Assembly (NCBI RefSeq): GCF_902500225.1
Contig: NZ_LR722649.1
Coordinates: 334,438-398,437, forward strand
Source: Buttiauxella massiliensis
Lineage (GTDB): Bacteria; Pseudomonadota; Gammaproteobacteria; Enterobacterales; Enterobacteriaceae
DNA length: 64,000 nt
Direction: 5' to 3'
The notes beneath the pieces are model-generated. The model was not told where the DNA came from and made no database searches. It worked only from the letters and a program-made list of their open reading frames with translations. Each line of letters opens with the position of its first letter. Position 1 is the first letter of the stretch. Positions 1 through 11,271 of the stretch are shown here, one piece after another. The position numbers and the translations under genes were made by a program.

Positions 1-446
1 TTGAACCCTTGTTCGAGTCAGAATTTGTTTTGGTTGCCGACCGAACGCGGGTAGTGAAAGGGACAACCACGCTTAGCGCATTAAGCCATGAGCAATGGGT
101 TTTGCCACAAACGGAAATGGGATATTACAGCGAGCTTTTGACAACACTGAAAAAGAACAATATTAAAAGCGAGAACATCGTAAAAACGGACTCAGTAGTC
201 ACAATTTATAATCTGGTACTCAATGCTGGTTTCCTCACTGTTATTCCACGCGATATGATTTCTCCATTTGGGTCAAATCAATTTATTAAAATTCCGGTTG
301 AAGATAAATTACCTGTCGCACGTTATGCTGCCGTTTGGTCTAAGAATTATCGAATTAATAGATCTGCTGCTACATTAGTTGAGCTTGCCAAAAAACATTC
401 ATTGCGTAGCCAATTTCAATTTAATCAATTAACTGAGGTTGCTTAG
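1..446 (+). CDS. tdcA: LysR-type activator of the tdc operon, C-terminal part (partial)
   Basis: The window opens inside this gene; codons are in frame from base 3 and the stop is at 444-446. About 147 residues of the effector-binding domain remain, and the N-terminal helix-turn-helix lies upstream of the window. The segment reading QWVLPQTEMGYYSELLTTL and the following NIVKTDSVVTIYNLVLNAG match TdcA of E. coli closely. TdcA activates transcription of the genes for anaerobic threonine and serine breakdown, and the tdcB gene begins 100 bases downstream on the same strand. The last 15 or so residues differ from E. coli, as is usual for this protein's tail. Whether a tdcR gene lies upstream cannot be seen. 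Confidence 0.93.
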   Translation, partial: EPLFESEFVLVADRTRVVKGTTTLSALSHEQWVLPQTEMGYYSELLTTLKKNNIKSENIVKTDSVVTIYNLVLNAGFLTVIPRDMISPFGSNQFIKIPVEDKLPVARYAAVWSKNYRINRSAATLVELAKKHSLRSQFQFNQLTEVA

Positions 447-546
447 CCTAATTCAGTAATTGATAAATATATAACTCATTCAAGGTGATTGATTTAATAA
501 GCGGTCACCTCCTGTATTGTTTTAGCTTTTTAATGTTGAGGTCAAC

Positions 547-1536
547 ATGCATATCGACTATGAACTTCCTGTTACTATTATTGATGTTCTTGAAGCGAAG
601 AAAAGACTCGCTGGATATATATATAAAACAGGAATGCCCCGTTCTAATTATCTCAGCGAATGCTGCAAGGGCGAGATATTTTTGAAATTTGAAAATATGC
701 AGCGTACGGGTTCATTTAAAATACGTGGTGCTTTTAATAAACTTAGCTCCTTAACTGAAGAAGAGAGAAAAAAAGGGGTAGTGGCTTGCTCTGCTGGCAA
801 CCACGCGCAAGGGGTTTCACTTTCCTGCGCTATTCTGGGAATCAATGGCAAGGTGGTGATGCCTAACGGTGCACCGAAATCTAAAGTGGCAGCAACTACC
901 GATTACTCAGCACAGGTAGTGATGCACGGTGATAACTTCAACGACACCATCGCTAAGGTTAGCGAAATTGTTGAGATGGAAGGGCGTATCTTCATACCGC
1001 CGTACGATGATGAACATGTTATTGCCGGGCAAGGCACCATCGGCCTCGAGATTCTTGAAGATTTATATGATGTAGATAACGTTATCGTGCCGATTGGCGG
1101 TGGTGGATTAATCGCAGGTATTGCGTTGGCGATTAAATCAATCAACCCGACAATTAATATTATCGGTGTGCAGGCTGAAAATGTGCATGGTATGGCCGCA
1201 TCGTTTTATAAAGGTGAGCTGATGGCACACCGTACTTCAGGGACATTAGCCGATGGTTGTGATGTTTCCCGTCCTGGTAGAATAACTTATGAAATCGTGA
1301 AGAAATTAGTTACCGATATTGTATTGGTCAGTGAAGATGAAATTCGTAACAGTATGGTGGCGCTAATCCAACGTAATAAAGTTGTTACTGAAGGCGCTGG
1401 CGCACTGGCCACTGCGGCTTTATTAAGTGGCAAGTTGGATCATTATATTAAAGGGCGTAAAACAGTAAGCATTATCTCCGGCGGAAACATCGATCTCTCG
1501 CGTGTTTCGCAAATCACAGGATCAGCAGATATTTGA
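547..1536 (+). CDS. tdcB: Catabolic threonine dehydratase TdcB
   Basis: A PLP-dependent enzyme that deaminates threonine to 2-oxobutyrate and ammonia (also serine to pyruvate) in the cytosol, the first step of anaerobic threonine use. The length, 329 residues, equals the E. coli enzyme. The PLP lysine is K58 in [10 protein letters not shown], the substrate loop SAGNHAQGV follows, and the phosphate-binding glycine loop [10 protein letters not shown] sits near residue 185. There is no C-terminal ACT domain, which separates it from the biosynthetic IlvA. It lies between tdcA and tdcC with no terminator visible, consistent with one operon. Confidence 0.97.
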   Translation: MHIDYELPVTIIDVLEAKKRLAGYIYKTGMPRSNYLSECCKGEIFLKFENMQRTGSFKIRGAFNKLSSLTEEERKKGVVACSAGNHAQGVSLSCAILGINGKVVMPNGAPKSKVAATTDYSAQVVMHGDNFNDTIAKVSEIVEMEGRIFIPPYDDEHVIAGQGTIGLEILEDLYDVDNVIVPIGGGGLIAGIALAIKSINPTINIIGVQAENVHGMAASFYKGELMAHRTSGTLADGCDVSRPGRITYEIVKKLVTDIVLVSEDEIRNSMVALIQRNKVVTEGAGALATAALLSGKLDHYIKGRKTVSIISGGNIDLSRVSQITGSADI

Positions 1537-1622
1537 TATAGCCAACTAATTCGGGTTGTACTCAGGATAATAAATGTGTAACCCGAAATATAATGGATAT
1601 TGAATTATTAAGGAACTCTATT

Positions 1623-2954
1623 ATGAGTAATACTGATGCAACCCTTATTGGCCAAAAAGCTGTATCGCAATGGCGCAAATCTGATACCACCTGGACATTA
1701 GGCTTATTTGGCACCGCAATCGGTGCCGGGGTTTTATTCTTCCCGATCCGTGCAGGCTACGGCGGTTTAATTCCAATATTGATCATGCTGTTCCTGGCTT
1801 ATCCCATTGCATTTTATTGCCACCGCGCATTAGCACGCCTGTGTCTGTCGGGCAGCAACCCTTCTGGAAATATTACCGAAACGGTAGAAGAGCATTTTGG
1901 TAAGACAGGTGGTGTGGTCATTACCTTCCTGTACTTCTTTGCCATTTGCCCGTTGCTGTGGATTTACGGCGTTACGATTACCAACACCTTTATGACTTTC
2001 TGGGAAAACCAGCTGCAACTCATGCCGCTAAACCGCGGTGTGGTGGCGCTGTTCTTGCTACTGTTGATGGCTTTTGTTATCTATTTTGGCAAAGACCTGA
2101 TGGTCAAAGTCATGAGCTATCTGGTGTTCCCGTTCATTGCCTGCCTGATCCTGATTTCCGTCTCGCTGATCCCTTACTGGAACTCTGCGGTTATCGATCA
2201 GGTGAGTCTCAGCGATATTTCGTTTACCGGCAGTGACGGTATTCTTGTGACCGTATGGCTCGGTATTTCTATTATGGTTTTCTCCTTTAACTTTTCGCCG
2301 ATTGTCTCTTCGTTTGTGGTTTCCAAACGCGAAGAGTATGAGAAGGACTTCGGCAGGCAGTACACCGAAGACAAATGCTCGAAAATTATCTCCCGTGCCA
2401 GCATGTTGATGGTAGCTGTTGTAATGTTCTTCGCCTTCAGCTGCTTATTCACGCTTTCACCGCAAAATATGGCCGAAGCTAAAGCGCAAAACATTCCGGT
2501 GCTTTCTTATCTGGCAAACCACTTCTCATCGATGTCAGGTTCGAAGTCTACCTTCGCCACTACGCTTGAGTATGGTGCGTCTATTATTGCCCTGGTCGCT
2601 ATCTTCAAATCCTTCTTCGGCCACTATCTCGGCACACTCGAAGGGCTTAACGGTCTGGTTCTTAAGTTTGGCTTTAAGGGCGATAAAACCAAAGTCTCCG
2701 GGGGCAAACTCAATCTCATCAGTATGGTCTTTATTATGGGGTCGACCTGGGTTGTGGCTTATGCCAACCCGAACATCCTCGATTTGATTGAAGCTATGGG
2801 TGCGCCGATAATTGCCTCTCTTCTTTGCCTGCTGCCAATGTATGCCATTCGCAAAACCCCTGCGCTGGCGAAATATAAAGGCAGAACCGAAAACATTTTT
2901 GTCACAGTAATTGGTTTGCTGACCATTCTTAATATTGTCTACAAGCTTATCTAA
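1623..2954 (+). CDS. tdcC: Threonine/serine:H+ symporter TdcC
   Basis: An inner-membrane amino-acid permease of the hydroxy/aromatic amino acid permease family that brings in threonine and serine under anaerobic conditions. The ATG at 1623 is chosen over an upstream in-frame ATG at 1593: it follows an AAGGA ribosome site at about 1608-1612 and gives 443 residues, exactly the E. coli length. The first segment, [20 protein letters not shown], is a family hallmark, and about 11 hydrophobic segments follow. It sits 86 bases after tdcB and 30 bases before tdcD, in the order of the E. coli operon. Confidence 0.96.
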   Translation: MSNTDATLIGQKAVSQWRKSDTTWTLGLFGTAIGAGVLFFPIRAGYGGLIPILIMLFLAYPIAFYCHRALARLCLSGSNPSGNITETVEEHFGKTGGVVITFLYFFAICPLLWIYGVTITNTFMTFWENQLQLMPLNRGVVALFLLLLMAFVIYFGKDLMVKVMSYLVFPFIACLILISVSLIPYWNSAVIDQVSLSDISFTGSDGILVTVWLGISIMVFSFNFSPIVSSFVVSKREEYEKDFGRQYTEDKCSKIISRASMLMVAVVMFFAFSCLFTLSPQNMAEAKAQNIPVLSYLANHFSSMSGSKSTFATTLEYGASIIALVAIFKSFFGHYLGTLEGLNGLVLKFGFKGDKTKVSGGKLNLISMVFIMGSTWVVAYANPNILDLIEAMGAPIIASLLCLLPMYAIRKTPALAKYKGRTENIFVTVIGLLTILNIVYKLI

Positions 2955-2984
2955 TTACTTACTCAGGACGAGTGGAATTTAAAA

Positions 2985-4193
2985 ATGAATGAATACCCGG
3001 TAGTGTTGACGATTAACTGTGGTTCTTCTTCGGTTAGGTTTTCAGTGTTAGATGCAGAAACTTGCGATGTGCTTTTATCGGGAATTTGCGAAGGTATTAA
3101 TGCCGAGCGTGCATTTTTAACGGTTAATGATGGAGAGCCAGTTATTCTGGCTCACCAGAATTATGAAGAGGCACTTGCTGTAATATCTGCGGAACTTGAG
3201 AAACGTCATTTAATTGATAGTGTGGCTTTTGTTGGCCACCGTATTGCTCACGGTGGTTCTTTATTTAGCGAGTCGGTATTAATTACCGATGACGTTATAG
3301 AAAAAATTCGCCAGGTTTCACCTTTGGCACCACTGCACAATTATGCCAATTTACACGGCGTGGAATCTGCACGGCTTCGTTTCCCTGGCATTCCTCAAGT
3401 CGCGGTATTCGATACTAGTTTCCACCAGACGCTAAAGCCCGAAGCTTATTTGTACGGCCTGCCATATCGTTACTTTGAAGAGTACGGTGTGCGCCGCTAT
3501 GGGTTCCATGGCACTTCACATCGTTACGTGGCTCAGCAGGCCTGTGAGTTATTAGGCCTCAAGCCAGAAGATTCGGGGTTGGTGATTGCTCACTTAGGAA
3601 ATGGAGCTTCGGTTTGTGCGGTTCAGAATGGTGCGAGCGTCGACACCTCAATGGGCATGACGCCACTCGAAGGGCTGATTATGGGCACACGTTGCGGAGA
3701 CGTGGATTTTGGCGCAATGGCCTGGCTTGCTCGTCAGACAGGACAATCGATGGATGATCTTGAGCAGGTCGCCAACAAAGAGTCAGGGCTACTGGGTCTG
3801 TCGGGCCAGTCATCTGACTTACGTACGCTGGAAAATGCCTGGCACAACGGTGATATACGGGCGCAATTGGCGATTAAAACCTTTGTTCATCGAATCGCCC
3901 GAACCATTGGTGCGCATGCCGCGGCATTAGAAAGTTTTAATGGCGTTATTTTTACCGGTGGCATTGGTGAAAACTCCATTCTTATTCGCCGACTGGTTTC
4001 AGAACGGTTACGGGTATTTGGGATTGAACTGGATACTGAAAGAAATAATCAGCCTAACCGAATCGGACAACGAATTATTTCCAGCGATAGTTCAGCAATT
4101 ATTTGCGCCGTTATTCCGACTAACGAAGAGAAAATGATTGCACTTGATGCCCTGCAAATAGGTCAATCATGCCGCCTCGCAGAATATGCCTGA
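2985..4193 (+). CDS. tdcD: Propionate/acetate kinase TdcD
   Basis: An acetokinase-family enzyme of 402 residues, as in E. coli. It moves phosphate from propionyl phosphate to ADP and so yields ATP at the end of threonine fermentation. Visible family features are the N-terminal phosphate-binding strand [15 protein letters not shown] (residues 6-20), the [11 protein letters not shown] stretch, the [11 protein letters not shown] loop, and FTGGIGENS near the C terminus. It is followed 30 bases later by tdcE. The terminal enzymes of the pathway are therefore in pathway order: TdcE makes propionyl-CoA and TdcD conserves the energy. The phosphotransacetylase step must come from elsewhere in the genome. 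Confidence 0.96.
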   Translation: MNEYPVVLTINCGSSSVRFSVLDAETCDVLLSGICEGINAERAFLTVNDGEPVILAHQNYEEALAVISAELEKRHLIDSVAFVGHRIAHGGSLFSESVLITDDVIEKIRQVSPLAPLHNYANLHGVESARLRFPGIPQVAVFDTSFHQTLKPEAYLYGLPYRYFEEYGVRRYGFHGTSHRYVAQQACELLGLKPEDSGLVIAHLGNGASVCAVQNGASVDTSMGMTPLEGLIMGTRCGDVDFGAMAWLARQTGQSMDDLEQVANKESGLLGLSGQSSDLRTLENAWHNGDIRAQLAIKTFVHRIARTIGAHAAALESFNGVIFTGGIGENSILIRRLVSERLRVFGIELDTERNNQPNRIGQRIISSDSSAIICAVIPTNEEKMIALDALQIGQSCRLAEYA

Positions 4194-4223
4194 ATTAATA
4201 ATATGCTTTAAAGGAATGAAGTA

Positions 4224-6518
4224 ATGAAAGTCGATATTAATATTACCAGCGATAATTATTCCCATGCCTGGCAGCAATTCTCGGGTGATGAATGGAAAAC
4301 AACTATTAATGTGCGGGATTTTATCCAGCATAACTACACCCCGTATGAAGGTGATGAATCATTTTTAGCGGGAGCCACTCCTGCAACCACGGTGCTGTGG
4401 GAAAAGGTGATGGACGGCATTCGTATCGAAAATGCCACTCATGCCCCGGTGGATTTCGATACCAATATTGCCACCACGATTACCGCCCATGCGCCGGGCT
4501 ATATTCTCAAAGAGCGTGAAAAAATTGTTGGTTTGCAAACCGATAAACCGCTGAAGCGTGCTCTCCATCCGTACGGCGGTATCAATATGATCAAAAGCTC
4601 ATTTGAAGCTTATGGTCGTGAAATGGATGCAGACTTCGAATACCAGTTCACCTCACTGCGTAAAACCCACAACCAGGGCGTATTTGACGTTTATTCACCG
4701 GATATCCTGCGTTGCCGTAAATCGGGAGTGTTGACCGGTTTACCGGACGGTTACGGGCGTGGACGTATCATCGGTGATTACCGCCGTGTGGCGCTTTATG
4801 GGATTGCGTATCTGGTACGCGAGCGTGAATTGCAGTTTGCCGATCTACAGGGCCAGCTTGAGCGCGGTGAAAACCTGGAGGCCGTGATACGCCTACGCGA
4901 AGAGTTGTCTGAACATCGCCGCGCACTGTTACAAATCCAGGAGATGGCGGCGAACTATGGTTTTGATATTTCACGCCCTGCCAACAATGCACAAGAAGCG
5001 CTGCAATGGCTCTATTTTGCTTATCTGGCTGCGGTGAAATCGCAAAATGGTGGAGCGATGTCACTGGGCCGCACCACAACGTTTATCGATATTTATATTG
5101 AACGCGATCTGAAATCGGGATTGCTGACTGAGCTGCAGGCTCAAGAGCTGGTCGATCACTTCATTATGAAGATCCGCATGGTGCGTTTCCTGCGCACACC
5201 GGAATTTGACTCGCTGTTCTCAGGTGATCCTATTTGGGCAACGGAAGTTATCGGCGGGATGGGGCTTGATGGCCGCACGCTGGTGACCAAAAATGCCTAC
5301 CGTTATCTGAACACGCTTTACACCATGGGGCCTGCGCCGGAACCGAATCTGACTATTCTGTGGTCGGAAGCGTTACCGAAACCTTTCAAAGTGTATGCGG
5401 CTAAAGTTTCCATCGAAACGTCATCGCTGCAATATGAAAACGACGACCTGATGCGCTGCGATTTCGAGAGTGACGACTACGCGATTGCCTGCTGCGTCAG
5501 CCCGATGGTTATCGGCAAACAGATGCAGTTTTTTGGTGCACGCGCCAACCTCGCCAAAACGCTGCTGTACTGCATCAACGGCGGGATGGACGAAAAACTG
5601 AAAATCCAGGTCGGCCCGAAAATGCCAATGTTGTTGGACGATGTTCTGGATTATGAAACGGTGATGAGCAGCCTCGATCACTTTATGGATTGGCTGGCGG
5701 CGCAATACATCACGGCGCTCAATCTCATCCACTATATGCATGATAAATACAGCTACGAAGCCTCGCTGATGGCACTGCACGACCGGGATGTTTATCGTAC
5801 AATGGCATGTGGTATTGCCGGGCTTTCGGTGGCGGTGGATTCGCTTTCCGCTATCAAATACGCGACGGTGAAACCGGTGCGCGATCAGAACGGACTGGCG
5901 GTTGATTTCGTTATTGAAGGCGAGTACCCGCAATACGGCAATAATGACGATCGTGTTGATGTCATTGCTTGCGATCTGGTTGAACGTTTTATGAAGAAGA
6001 TCCAGGCGCTGCCAACTTATCGTAACGCGGTGCCGACTCAGTCGATCCTGACGATCACCTCGAACGTGGTCTACGGGCAAAAAACGGGTAACACGCCAGA
6101 TGGTCGCCGTGCCGGAATGCCATTTGCACCAGGGGCGAACCCAATGCACGGGCGGGATCGGAAAGGTGCTGTGGCTTCATTAACGTCGGTCGCCAAACTG
6201 CCGTTCAGTTACGCCAAAGATGGTATCTCTTACACCTTCTCGATTGTTCCTGCGGCGCTGGGAAAAGACGACGCGGTGCGCCAGTTAAACCTGGTAGGAT
6301 TGCTGGATGGTTATTTCCATCACGATGTGCGAACTGAAGGCGGCCAGCATCTGAATGTAAACGTCATGAACAGGGAAATGCTGCTTGATGCCGTTGAGCA
6401 TCCGGAAAACTACCCGACGCTGACCATCCGCGTTTCCGGCTATGCGGTGCGTTTTAATGCTCTGACACGTGAACAGCAACAGGACGTGATTTCTCGCACC
6501 TTTACGCACTCGATCTGA
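4224..6518 (+). CDS. tdcE: 2-ketobutyrate formate-lyase / pyruvate formate-lyase TdcE
   Basis: A glycyl-radical enzyme of 764 residues that splits 2-oxobutyrate or pyruvate with CoA into propionyl-CoA or acetyl-CoA plus formate. The catalytic cysteine pair is C423-C424 in IACCVSPM. The radical glycine is near G739 in RVSGYAVRF, close to the C terminus as required. The N terminus and length match TdcE rather than the 760-residue PflB. Activation needs a PflA-type radical SAM enzyme, which is not in this window. It is the last gene of the cluster here: a terminator follows at 6547, and neither tdcF nor tdcG is present. Confidence 0.96.
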   Translation: MKVDINITSDNYSHAWQQFSGDEWKTTINVRDFIQHNYTPYEGDESFLAGATPATTVLWEKVMDGIRIENATHAPVDFDTNIATTITAHAPGYILKEREKIVGLQTDKPLKRALHPYGGINMIKSSFEAYGREMDADFEYQFTSLRKTHNQGVFDVYSPDILRCRKSGVLTGLPDGYGRGRIIGDYRRVALYGIAYLVRERELQFADLQGQLERGENLEAVIRLREELSEHRRALLQIQEMAANYGFDISRPANNAQEALQWLYFAYLAAVKSQNGGAMSLGRTTTFIDIYIERDLKSGLLTELQAQELVDHFIMKIRMVRFLRTPEFDSLFSGDPIWATEVIGGMGLDGRTLVTKNAYRYLNTLYTMGPAPEPNLTILWSEALPKPFKVYAAKVSIETSSLQYENDDLMRCDFESDDYAIACCVSPMVIGKQMQFFGARANLAKTLLYCINGGMDEKLKIQVGPKMPMLLDDVLDYETVMSSLDHFMDWLAAQYITALNLIHYMHDKYSYEASLMALHDRDVYRTMACGIAGLSVAVDSLSAIKYATVKPVRDQNGLAVDFVIEGEYPQYGNNDDRVDVIACDLVERFMKKIQALPTYRNAVPTQSILTITSNVVYGQKTGNTPDGRRAGMPFAPGANPMHGRDRKGAVASLTSVAKLPFSYAKDGISYTFSIVPAALGKDDAVRQLNLVGLLDGYFHHDVRTEGGQHLNVNVMNREMLLDAVEHPENYPTLTIRVSGYAVRFNALTREQQQDVISRTFTHSI

Positions 6519-6546
6519 TACCACGCTGCATTTATTCACTCTCCTG

Positions 6547-6570
6547 AACCCGCCTCGTGCGGGTTTTTTT
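6547..6570 (+). terminator. Rho-independent terminator of the tdc operon
   Basis: Inverted repeat AACCCGC / GCGGGTT with a CTCGT loop, followed directly by a run of seven T. It lies 28 bases after the tdcE stop codon and before mscS. Confidence 0.9.
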
Positions 6571-6676
6571 CGGCCAAATTTGTGACTAACTTGGCACATT
6601 CGCTTGTTTTGTTTACCCTTTAAAGTCTCTGTTGTGCCTTTCAGGCGCAAATTTCAGTAATGACAAGGAACCGTGA

Positions 6677-7531
6677 ATGGAAGATCTCAACGTAGTAGAC
6701 AGTATTAATAATGCTGGAGGCTGGCTGGTACGCAACCAGGCGTTACTGCTGAGCTATGCGGTCAACATTGTGGCGGCGATTGCGATAATCATCGTCGGGA
6801 TGATTGTGGCTCGCGTGGTTTCTAATACTATTAACCGTGTGATGTTGGCGCGTGGTATTGATGCGACGGTAGCTGATTTCCTTTCCGCTCTGGTGCGTTA
6901 CGGCATCATCGCATTTACGTTAATTGCTGCGCTCGGGCGCGTTGGCGTGCAGACTGCTTCCGTTATCGCGGTACTCGGTGCCGCAGGTTTAGCCATTGGT
7001 CTGGCGTTACAAGGTTCGCTTTCTAACCTGGCTGCTGGCGTGTTGCTGGTGACTTTCCGTCCATTCCGCGCGGGTGAATATGTCGATCTCGGCGGTATCG
7101 CCGGAACCGTGCTGAACGTGCAGATTTTCTCCACCACTTTGCGCACTGTGGACGGCAAAATCGTTGTGGTGCCAAACGGCAAAATCATCGCCGGCAATAT
7201 TATTAACTTCTCCCGCGAACCGGTGCGCCGCAACGAATTTATCATCGGCGTCGCGTACGATTCGGATATCGACCAGGTGAAGCAAATCCTGACAGATATC
7301 ATCAACAGCGATGAGCGCGTGCTGAAAGACCGCGAAATCACCGTGCGTCTTAACGAGCTTGGGCCTTCTGCAATTAACTTCGTGGTGCGTGCCTGGAGCA
7401 ACAGCGGTGACCTGCAAAACGTCTATTGGGATGTGCTGGAACGCGTTAAACGCGAGTTTGATGCGCAGGGAATTAGCTTCCCTTATCCGCAAATGGATGT
7501 GAATTTCAAACGCGTGAAAGAGGCTGCGTAA
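6677..7531 (+). CDS. mscS: Small-conductance mechanosensitive channel MscS
   Basis: An inner-membrane heptameric channel that opens under membrane tension during hypo-osmotic shock and releases solutes. The 284 residues compare with 286 in E. coli. Three transmembrane segments occupy roughly residues 20-125. The pore-lining TM3 is rich in Gly and Ala ([20 protein letters not shown]). The soluble beta and alpha/beta domain follows, with the family stretch [21 protein letters not shown] starting near residue 152. In E. coli this gene directly follows fbaA; here the tdc genes precede it. Confidence 0.96.
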   Translation: MEDLNVVDSINNAGGWLVRNQALLLSYAVNIVAAIAIIIVGMIVARVVSNTINRVMLARGIDATVADFLSALVRYGIIAFTLIAALGRVGVQTASVIAVLGAAGLAIGLALQGSLSNLAAGVLLVTFRPFRAGEYVDLGGIAGTVLNVQIFSTTLRTVDGKIVVVPNGKIIAGNIINFSREPVRRNEFIIGVAYDSDIDQVKQILTDIINSDERVLKDREITVRLNELGPSAINFVVRAWSNSGDLQNVYWDVLERVKREFDAQGISFPYPQMDVNFKRVKEAA

Positions 7532-7543
7532 CAGTGATTTTCT

Positions 7544-7570
7544 GGGGCCAGTTCAGGCTGGCCCATTCTT
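7544..7570 (+). terminator. Probable terminator after mscS
   Basis: Inverted repeat GGGCCAG (7545-7551) / CTGGCCC (7558-7564) with a 6-base loop, followed by ATTCTTC. It lies 14 bases downstream of the mscS stop. The T tract is short, so termination may be partial. Confidence 0.55.
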
Positions 7571-7671
7571 CATTAGTAATACTTATGAACCATTAAAATT
7601 ATCCATTTCCTCTAATAATTTTACCCCATTACACTCCTCTTTAATTGCTGAACATTAAAGAGTGAATCATC

Positions 7672-8307
7672 GTGTTATCTTATTTTTTTCAAGGCCTTAC
7701 ATTGGGTGCTGCGTTAATCCTACCGCTGGGACCACAAAATGCGTTTGTGATGAACCAGGGCATTCGCCGCCAGTATCATCTGATGATTGCCTCCCTCTGT
7801 GCAATTAGCGATGTACTGCTGATTTGCGGTGGGATATTTGGCGGTAGCGCGCTGCTGATGCAGTCGCCATGGCTGCTGGCTATCGTCACATGGGGCGGTG
7901 TGGCATTCCTCATTTGGTATGGCTGGGGCGCATTGCGTACCGCGATGAGTAGCAGCGTTGAGCTGGCGTCAGCTGAGGTTATGAAGCAAGGGCGCTGGAA
8001 AATTATTGCCACCGTGCTGGCGGTGACCTGGCTTAATCCGCATGTTTATCTGGACACTTTTGTGGTGCTGGGGAGTCTCGGCGGGCAACTGGCTGATGAA
8101 CCGAAACGCTGGTTTGCATTAGGTACCGTGAGTGCGTCTATCCTGTGGTTTTACGGCCTGGCAATGCTGGCGGCATGGCTGGCACCGCGTCTGCGTACCG
8201 CGAAAGCTCAGCGCATTATTAATGGCGTGGTTGGCGTGGTGATGTGGGTTATTGCCTTACAACTGGCGGCAGATGGCATACGCCATATCACTACCCTGAT
8301 AGGCTAA
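7672..8307 (+). CDS. argO: Arginine exporter ArgO (LysE family)
   Basis: An inner-membrane exporter that removes excess arginine (and canavanine). It has 211 residues and about six hydrophobic segments. The LysE-family start, [20 protein letters not shown], and [16 protein letters not shown] are present. The start is GTG at 7672, the same kind of start as in E. coli, and no ATG in this frame fits the family N terminus. Its known activator ArgP is encoded two genes downstream on the other strand, so the ArgP-controlled promoter should lie in 7565-7671. Confidence 0.95.
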   Translation: MLSYFFQGLTLGAALILPLGPQNAFVMNQGIRRQYHLMIASLCAISDVLLICGGIFGGSALLMQSPWLLAIVTWGGVAFLIWYGWGALRTAMSSSVELASAEVMKQGRWKIIATVLAVTWLNPHVYLDTFVVLGSLGGQLADEPKRWFALGTVSASILWFYGLAMLAAWLAPRLRTAKAQRIINGVVGVVMWVIALQLAADGIRHITTLIG

Positions 8308-8415
8308 TTAGCCTTTATCTGATAGACAACTGACTATTCCAGGCTAAGCTTGCTGCCAGACGTCCGTGTATTTTGCGGGCGTAATGACAGTGGAATGTAG
8401 CATGGAGGAATTACA

Positions 8416-9150
8416 GTGAAGTTTAAAACCCTGGCATTAGCCGCTTTAGTGGGATTAGGTTCGGTTCCGGCTTTGGCCGATGAGTTGCCAAATGGCCCAC
8501 ATGTCGTGACATCCGGCACCGCAAGCGTGGATGCAGTTCCTGACATTGCTAAGCTCGCAATCGAAGTCAATGTGTCAGCCAAAGATGCTGCATCAGCTAA
8601 AAAACAGGCTGACGATCGTGTTGCACAATACCTTACATTCTTGCAGCAAAGTGGCATCGAGAAGAAAGACATCAATGCTGCCAATCTTCGTACTCAACCA
8701 GAATATGAATACCTGAAGGATGGTAAAACGCAGCTTAAAGGCTACATTGCCGTGCGTCAGGTGGATGTCACGCTGCGTAAACTCGACAAAATGAACGAGT
8801 TGCTTGATGGCGCATTAAAAGCAGGTCTTAACGAAATTCGTTCTGTTTCTCTGGGTGTTGCGAATCCGGAAGCATACAAAGACAAAGCGCGTAAAGCCGC
8901 TATCGACGATGCCGTTCGCCAGGCAAAACTGCTGGCCGAAGGTTTTAGCAGCAAGTTGGGCCCAGTTTATAGCGTGCGTTACCATGTCTCTAACTACCAG
9001 CCAGCACCGATGGTGCGGATGATGAAAGCTGACGCCGCTCCACCAGTATCGGCCCAGGATACCTACGATCAGCAAACTATTCAGTTTGATGATCAGGTTG
9101 ATGTGGTATTTGAGCTCGAACGCGCTAAGAGCGAGCAGCCAGCACAATAA
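8416..9150 (+). CDS. yggE: Periplasmic SIMPL-domain protein YggE
   Basis: A 244-residue protein with an N-terminal signal peptide (about residues 1-21, ending ALA before DELPNGP) and one SIMPL domain (DUF541). The E. coli homologue has been linked to lowering oxidative stress, but its molecular activity is not established. The start is GTG at 8416, preceded by a good GGAGG site at 8403-8407. The stretch ELPNGPHVVTSGTASVDAVP is characteristic of the family. It lies between argO and argP exactly as in E. coli and ends in front of a REP pair and a shared terminator. Confidence 0.93.
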   Translation: MKFKTLALAALVGLGSVPALADELPNGPHVVTSGTASVDAVPDIAKLAIEVNVSAKDAASAKKQADDRVAQYLTFLQQSGIEKKDINAANLRTQPEYEYLKDGKTQLKGYIAVRQVDVTLRKLDKMNELLDGALKAGLNEIRSVSLGVANPEAYKDKARKAAIDDAVRQAKLLAEGFSSKLGPVYSVRYHVSNYQPAPMVRMMKADAAPPVSAQDTYDQQTIQFDDQVDVVFELERAKSEQPAQ

Positions 9151-9151
9151 A

Positions 9152-9229
9152 TGGTAGATGGCGCTTGCGCTTATCCACCCTACAAAACTGCAAAAATGTA
9201 GGTCGGATAAGCGTTAGCGTCGTCCGACA
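9152..9229. repeat. Inverted pair of REP (palindromic unit) elements
   Basis: Two GC-rich imperfect palindromes in opposite orientation: 9152-9186 (GGTAGATGGCGCTTGCGC...ACCCTACA) and 9197-9229 (TGTAGGTCGGATAAGCG...GTCCGACA). The TGTAGG(T/G)(C/T)GGATAAGCG core on both arms is the usual enterobacterial REP theme, and two inverted copies form a BIME. The pair lies in the convergent yggE/argP gap, a typical location. Confidence 0.8.
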
Positions 9230-9231
9230 AA

Positions 9232-9263
9232 AAAGAAGGCCGCTAAATATTAGCGGCCTTCTT
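9232..9263. terminator. Bidirectional terminator between yggE and argP
   Basis: A perfect 12-base inverted repeat (GAAGGCCGCTAA at 9235-9246, TTAGCGGCCTTC at 9250-9261) with a three-base loop. It is preceded by A and followed by T-rich sequence, so it can serve both convergent genes. Confidence 0.9.
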
Positions 9264-10163
9264 CTATTCTGCGTCCTGTCGTAGAACTTTATGCCCGTAC
9301 TCGAGAAGTGCATCGGTGACATTGCGCATCATGCGGCTTTCAGGCGCGAAGCGGTGCCAATACAGCATTCGACGCTGCATCAGGCCCGGCGTCAGGTCAA
9401 TCAGCTCGCCGCTGTTAATCTCTCTTTCAATTTGCAGATGCGGAATCATGCAGCATGTGGTGCCTTGGCGCGCCAGTTGTACGAAGGCTTCAGACGAGTT
9501 AACGATATGGCATGGTACGCTGCCCGGTGACAAATCGAAGTTCTGCTGCAAGAATGCCTGGTGCATATCGTCGAGATGGTCAAACGCGACAGCAGGGGCT
9601 TTTAGCAGGGCAGAACGCGTGACGCCGTTCGGGAAATAGCGAGCGGCAAAATCTTTCGAACCGACAAACAGATAATCCAGCGCACCCAGCCTGTCGACCA
9701 GACAGCTTGGCAACGGTTGTGGCTGAATGGACACCGCACCGACCACTTCACCGCGACGCAGGCGTTCCTGAGTACGGGTTTCATCTTCCACCTGAAGATT
9801 CAGGCGGATAGGGGAGTCGGCAAGCACAGGCGCGAGTGCTGGCAGCAACCAGGTTGCCAGACTGTCGGCGTTCACCGCAAGCGAAAGTAACAGTGGTGTC
9901 GAACCTGTCTGCTCATCGCCTAACCACTCTTCTTCGAGCAGTTCTACCTGGCGCAACAATGCCAGTAACTTTTGCCCTTGTTCGGTTGGACGAGGTGGCA
10001 CAGTGCGCACTAACAATGGCTGGCCGAACATATTTTCCAGTTGCTTGATACGTTGTGAAACGGCTGATTGAGTGATGCAGAGCTTTTGTGCCGCACGCTC
10101 AAAACCACGTTCACGAATAACTGCATCCAGCGCCTGTAGTGTTCTATAGTCCGGGCGTTTCAT
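9264..10163 (-). CDS. argP: LysR-type regulator ArgP (IciA)
   Basis: A DNA-binding activator of argO in response to arginine that also controls lysine and other genes; it was first described as an inhibitor of replication initiation. The 299 residues compare with 297 in E. coli. The helix-turn-helix is near residues 18-37 ([20 protein letters not shown]), and the co-inducer domain covers about residues 90-295. It is nearly identical to the E. coli protein over the first 150 residues. It is transcribed away from rpiA, with the promoter region in 10164-10331. Confidence 0.96.
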   Translation of the reverse strand: MKRPDYRTLQALDAVIRERGFERAAQKLCITQSAVSQRIKQLENMFGQPLLVRTVPPRPTEQGQKLLALLRQVELLEEEWLGDEQTGSTPLLLSLAVNADSLATWLLPALAPVLADSPIRLNLQVEDETRTQERLRRGEVVGAVSIQPQPLPSCLVDRLGALDYLFVGSKDFAARYFPNGVTRSALLKAPAVAFDHLDDMHQAFLQQNFDLSPGSVPCHIVNSSEAFVQLARQGTTCCMIPHLQIEREINSGELIDLTPGLMQRRMLYWHRFAPESRMMRNVTDALLEYGHKVLRQDAE

Positions 10164-10331
10164 TATTGTTAGCTAACTCCTGTTTTTGTTATCCCAGCAC
10201 TATGACATAAATTTGCACTCGATCCAGACCAAAACCACAAAGATCGGATGAGTTCAGCCATTCACGGGGACAATCTCATGGCGCTTGCACTATAATGCGC
10301 GTCAGTTTTCACAGCACACAGGCAAAAAACC

Positions 10332-10991
10332 ATGACGCAGGATGAACTGAAAAAAGCAGTCGGCTGGGCAGCATTACAATACGTGCAACCAGGCACTATC
10401 GTTGGTGTGGGTACCGGCTCAACGGCCGCACACTTTATTGATGCTCTCGGGACTATCAAGCATCAAATTGATGGTGCTGTTTCTAGCTCCGACGCTTCTA
10501 CCGCCAAACTGAAAAGCCTTGGTATCACTGTTTTTGATCTTAACGAAGTTGACTCACTGGGCATCTACGTTGATGGCGCAGATGAGATCAACGGCCAGAT
10601 GCAAATGATCAAAGGCGGTGGTGCCGCTCTTACCCGAGAAAAAATCATCGCGTCTGTGGCGGAAAAGTTTATCTGTATCGCTGATGCGTCTAAGCAGGTC
10701 GGCATCCTTGGTAACTTCCCGCTGCCGGTTGAAGTGATTCCAATGGCGCGTAGTTGTGTGGCTCGCCAACTGGTCAAACTGGGCGGTCGCCCTGAATACC
10801 GCCAGGGCGTGGTGACCGATAACGGCAACATCATTCTTGATGTTTATGGCCTGAGCATTGCCGAGCCAATTGCATTGGAAAATGCGATTAACGGCATACC
10901 TGGTGTCGTGACTGTCGGCCTGTTTGCTAACCGTGGCGCGGATGTTGCGTTGATTGGTACTGCCGATGGCGTGAAAACCATTGTGAAATGA
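10332..10991 (+). CDS. rpiA: Ribose-5-phosphate isomerase A
   Basis: A cytosolic pentose-phosphate enzyme that interconverts ribose 5-phosphate and ribulose 5-phosphate. The length, 219 residues, equals E. coli RpiA. Signature stretches are [15 protein letters not shown] (residues 26-40), YVDGADEIN with the acidic active-site residues near 78-85, and the phosphate-binding [11 protein letters not shown] near 94-104. In E. coli the scpABC genes lie between argP and rpiA; here argP and rpiA are direct divergent neighbours. Confidence 0.97.
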   Translation: MTQDELKKAVGWAALQYVQPGTIVGVGTGSTAAHFIDALGTIKHQIDGAVSSSDASTAKLKSLGITVFDLNEVDSLGIYVDGADEINGQMQMIKGGGAALTREKIIASVAEKFICIADASKQVGILGNFPLPVEVIPMARSCVARQLVKLGGRPEYRQGVVTDNGNIILDVYGLSIAEPIALENAINGIPGVVTVGLFANRGADVALIGTADGVKTIVK

Positions 10992-10998
10992 TCTGGTT

Positions 10999-11017
10999 GG
11001 GGCGTGACAAGCGCCCC
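10999..11017 (+). terminator. Weak hairpin after rpiA
   Basis: Inverted repeat GGGGCG / CGCCCC with a 7-base loop, 8 bases after the rpiA stop. No T tract follows (ATACCCGAAT), so it may be a Rho-assisted or transcript-stabilising hairpin rather than an intrinsic terminator. Confidence 0.35.
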
Positions 11018-11271
11018 ATACCCGAATAAAAAATGACAAAATAATCTAACGCCAAATTTGGTGACATATGTCACATTATTAACAACTGTCTGCTTTTCAT
11101 TCCTGGTTCTCTCTTCTACTTAGCATTTTCTGCTGCCTGTTATGGCTTATTCCTTTTTTGACCAGATGAGTGCGCAATCGTTTATATTGCCCCGCCCGTA
11201 TTTTTTGATATTTTGGCAGAAGGGTGTCTTATCACACAGCACAACATCAGTTCTAAAAATAGGGTCGGGAA

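Noticed and set aside
485..685. 66-codon plus-strand frame overlapping the start of tdcB
   Set aside because: Out-of-frame shadow of tdcB, whose start and length agree with the family.
5421..6149. 242-codon minus-strand frame inside tdcE
   Set aside because: Antisense shadow of a highly conserved gene, with low-complexity His/Arg/Val-rich sequence and no family resemblance.
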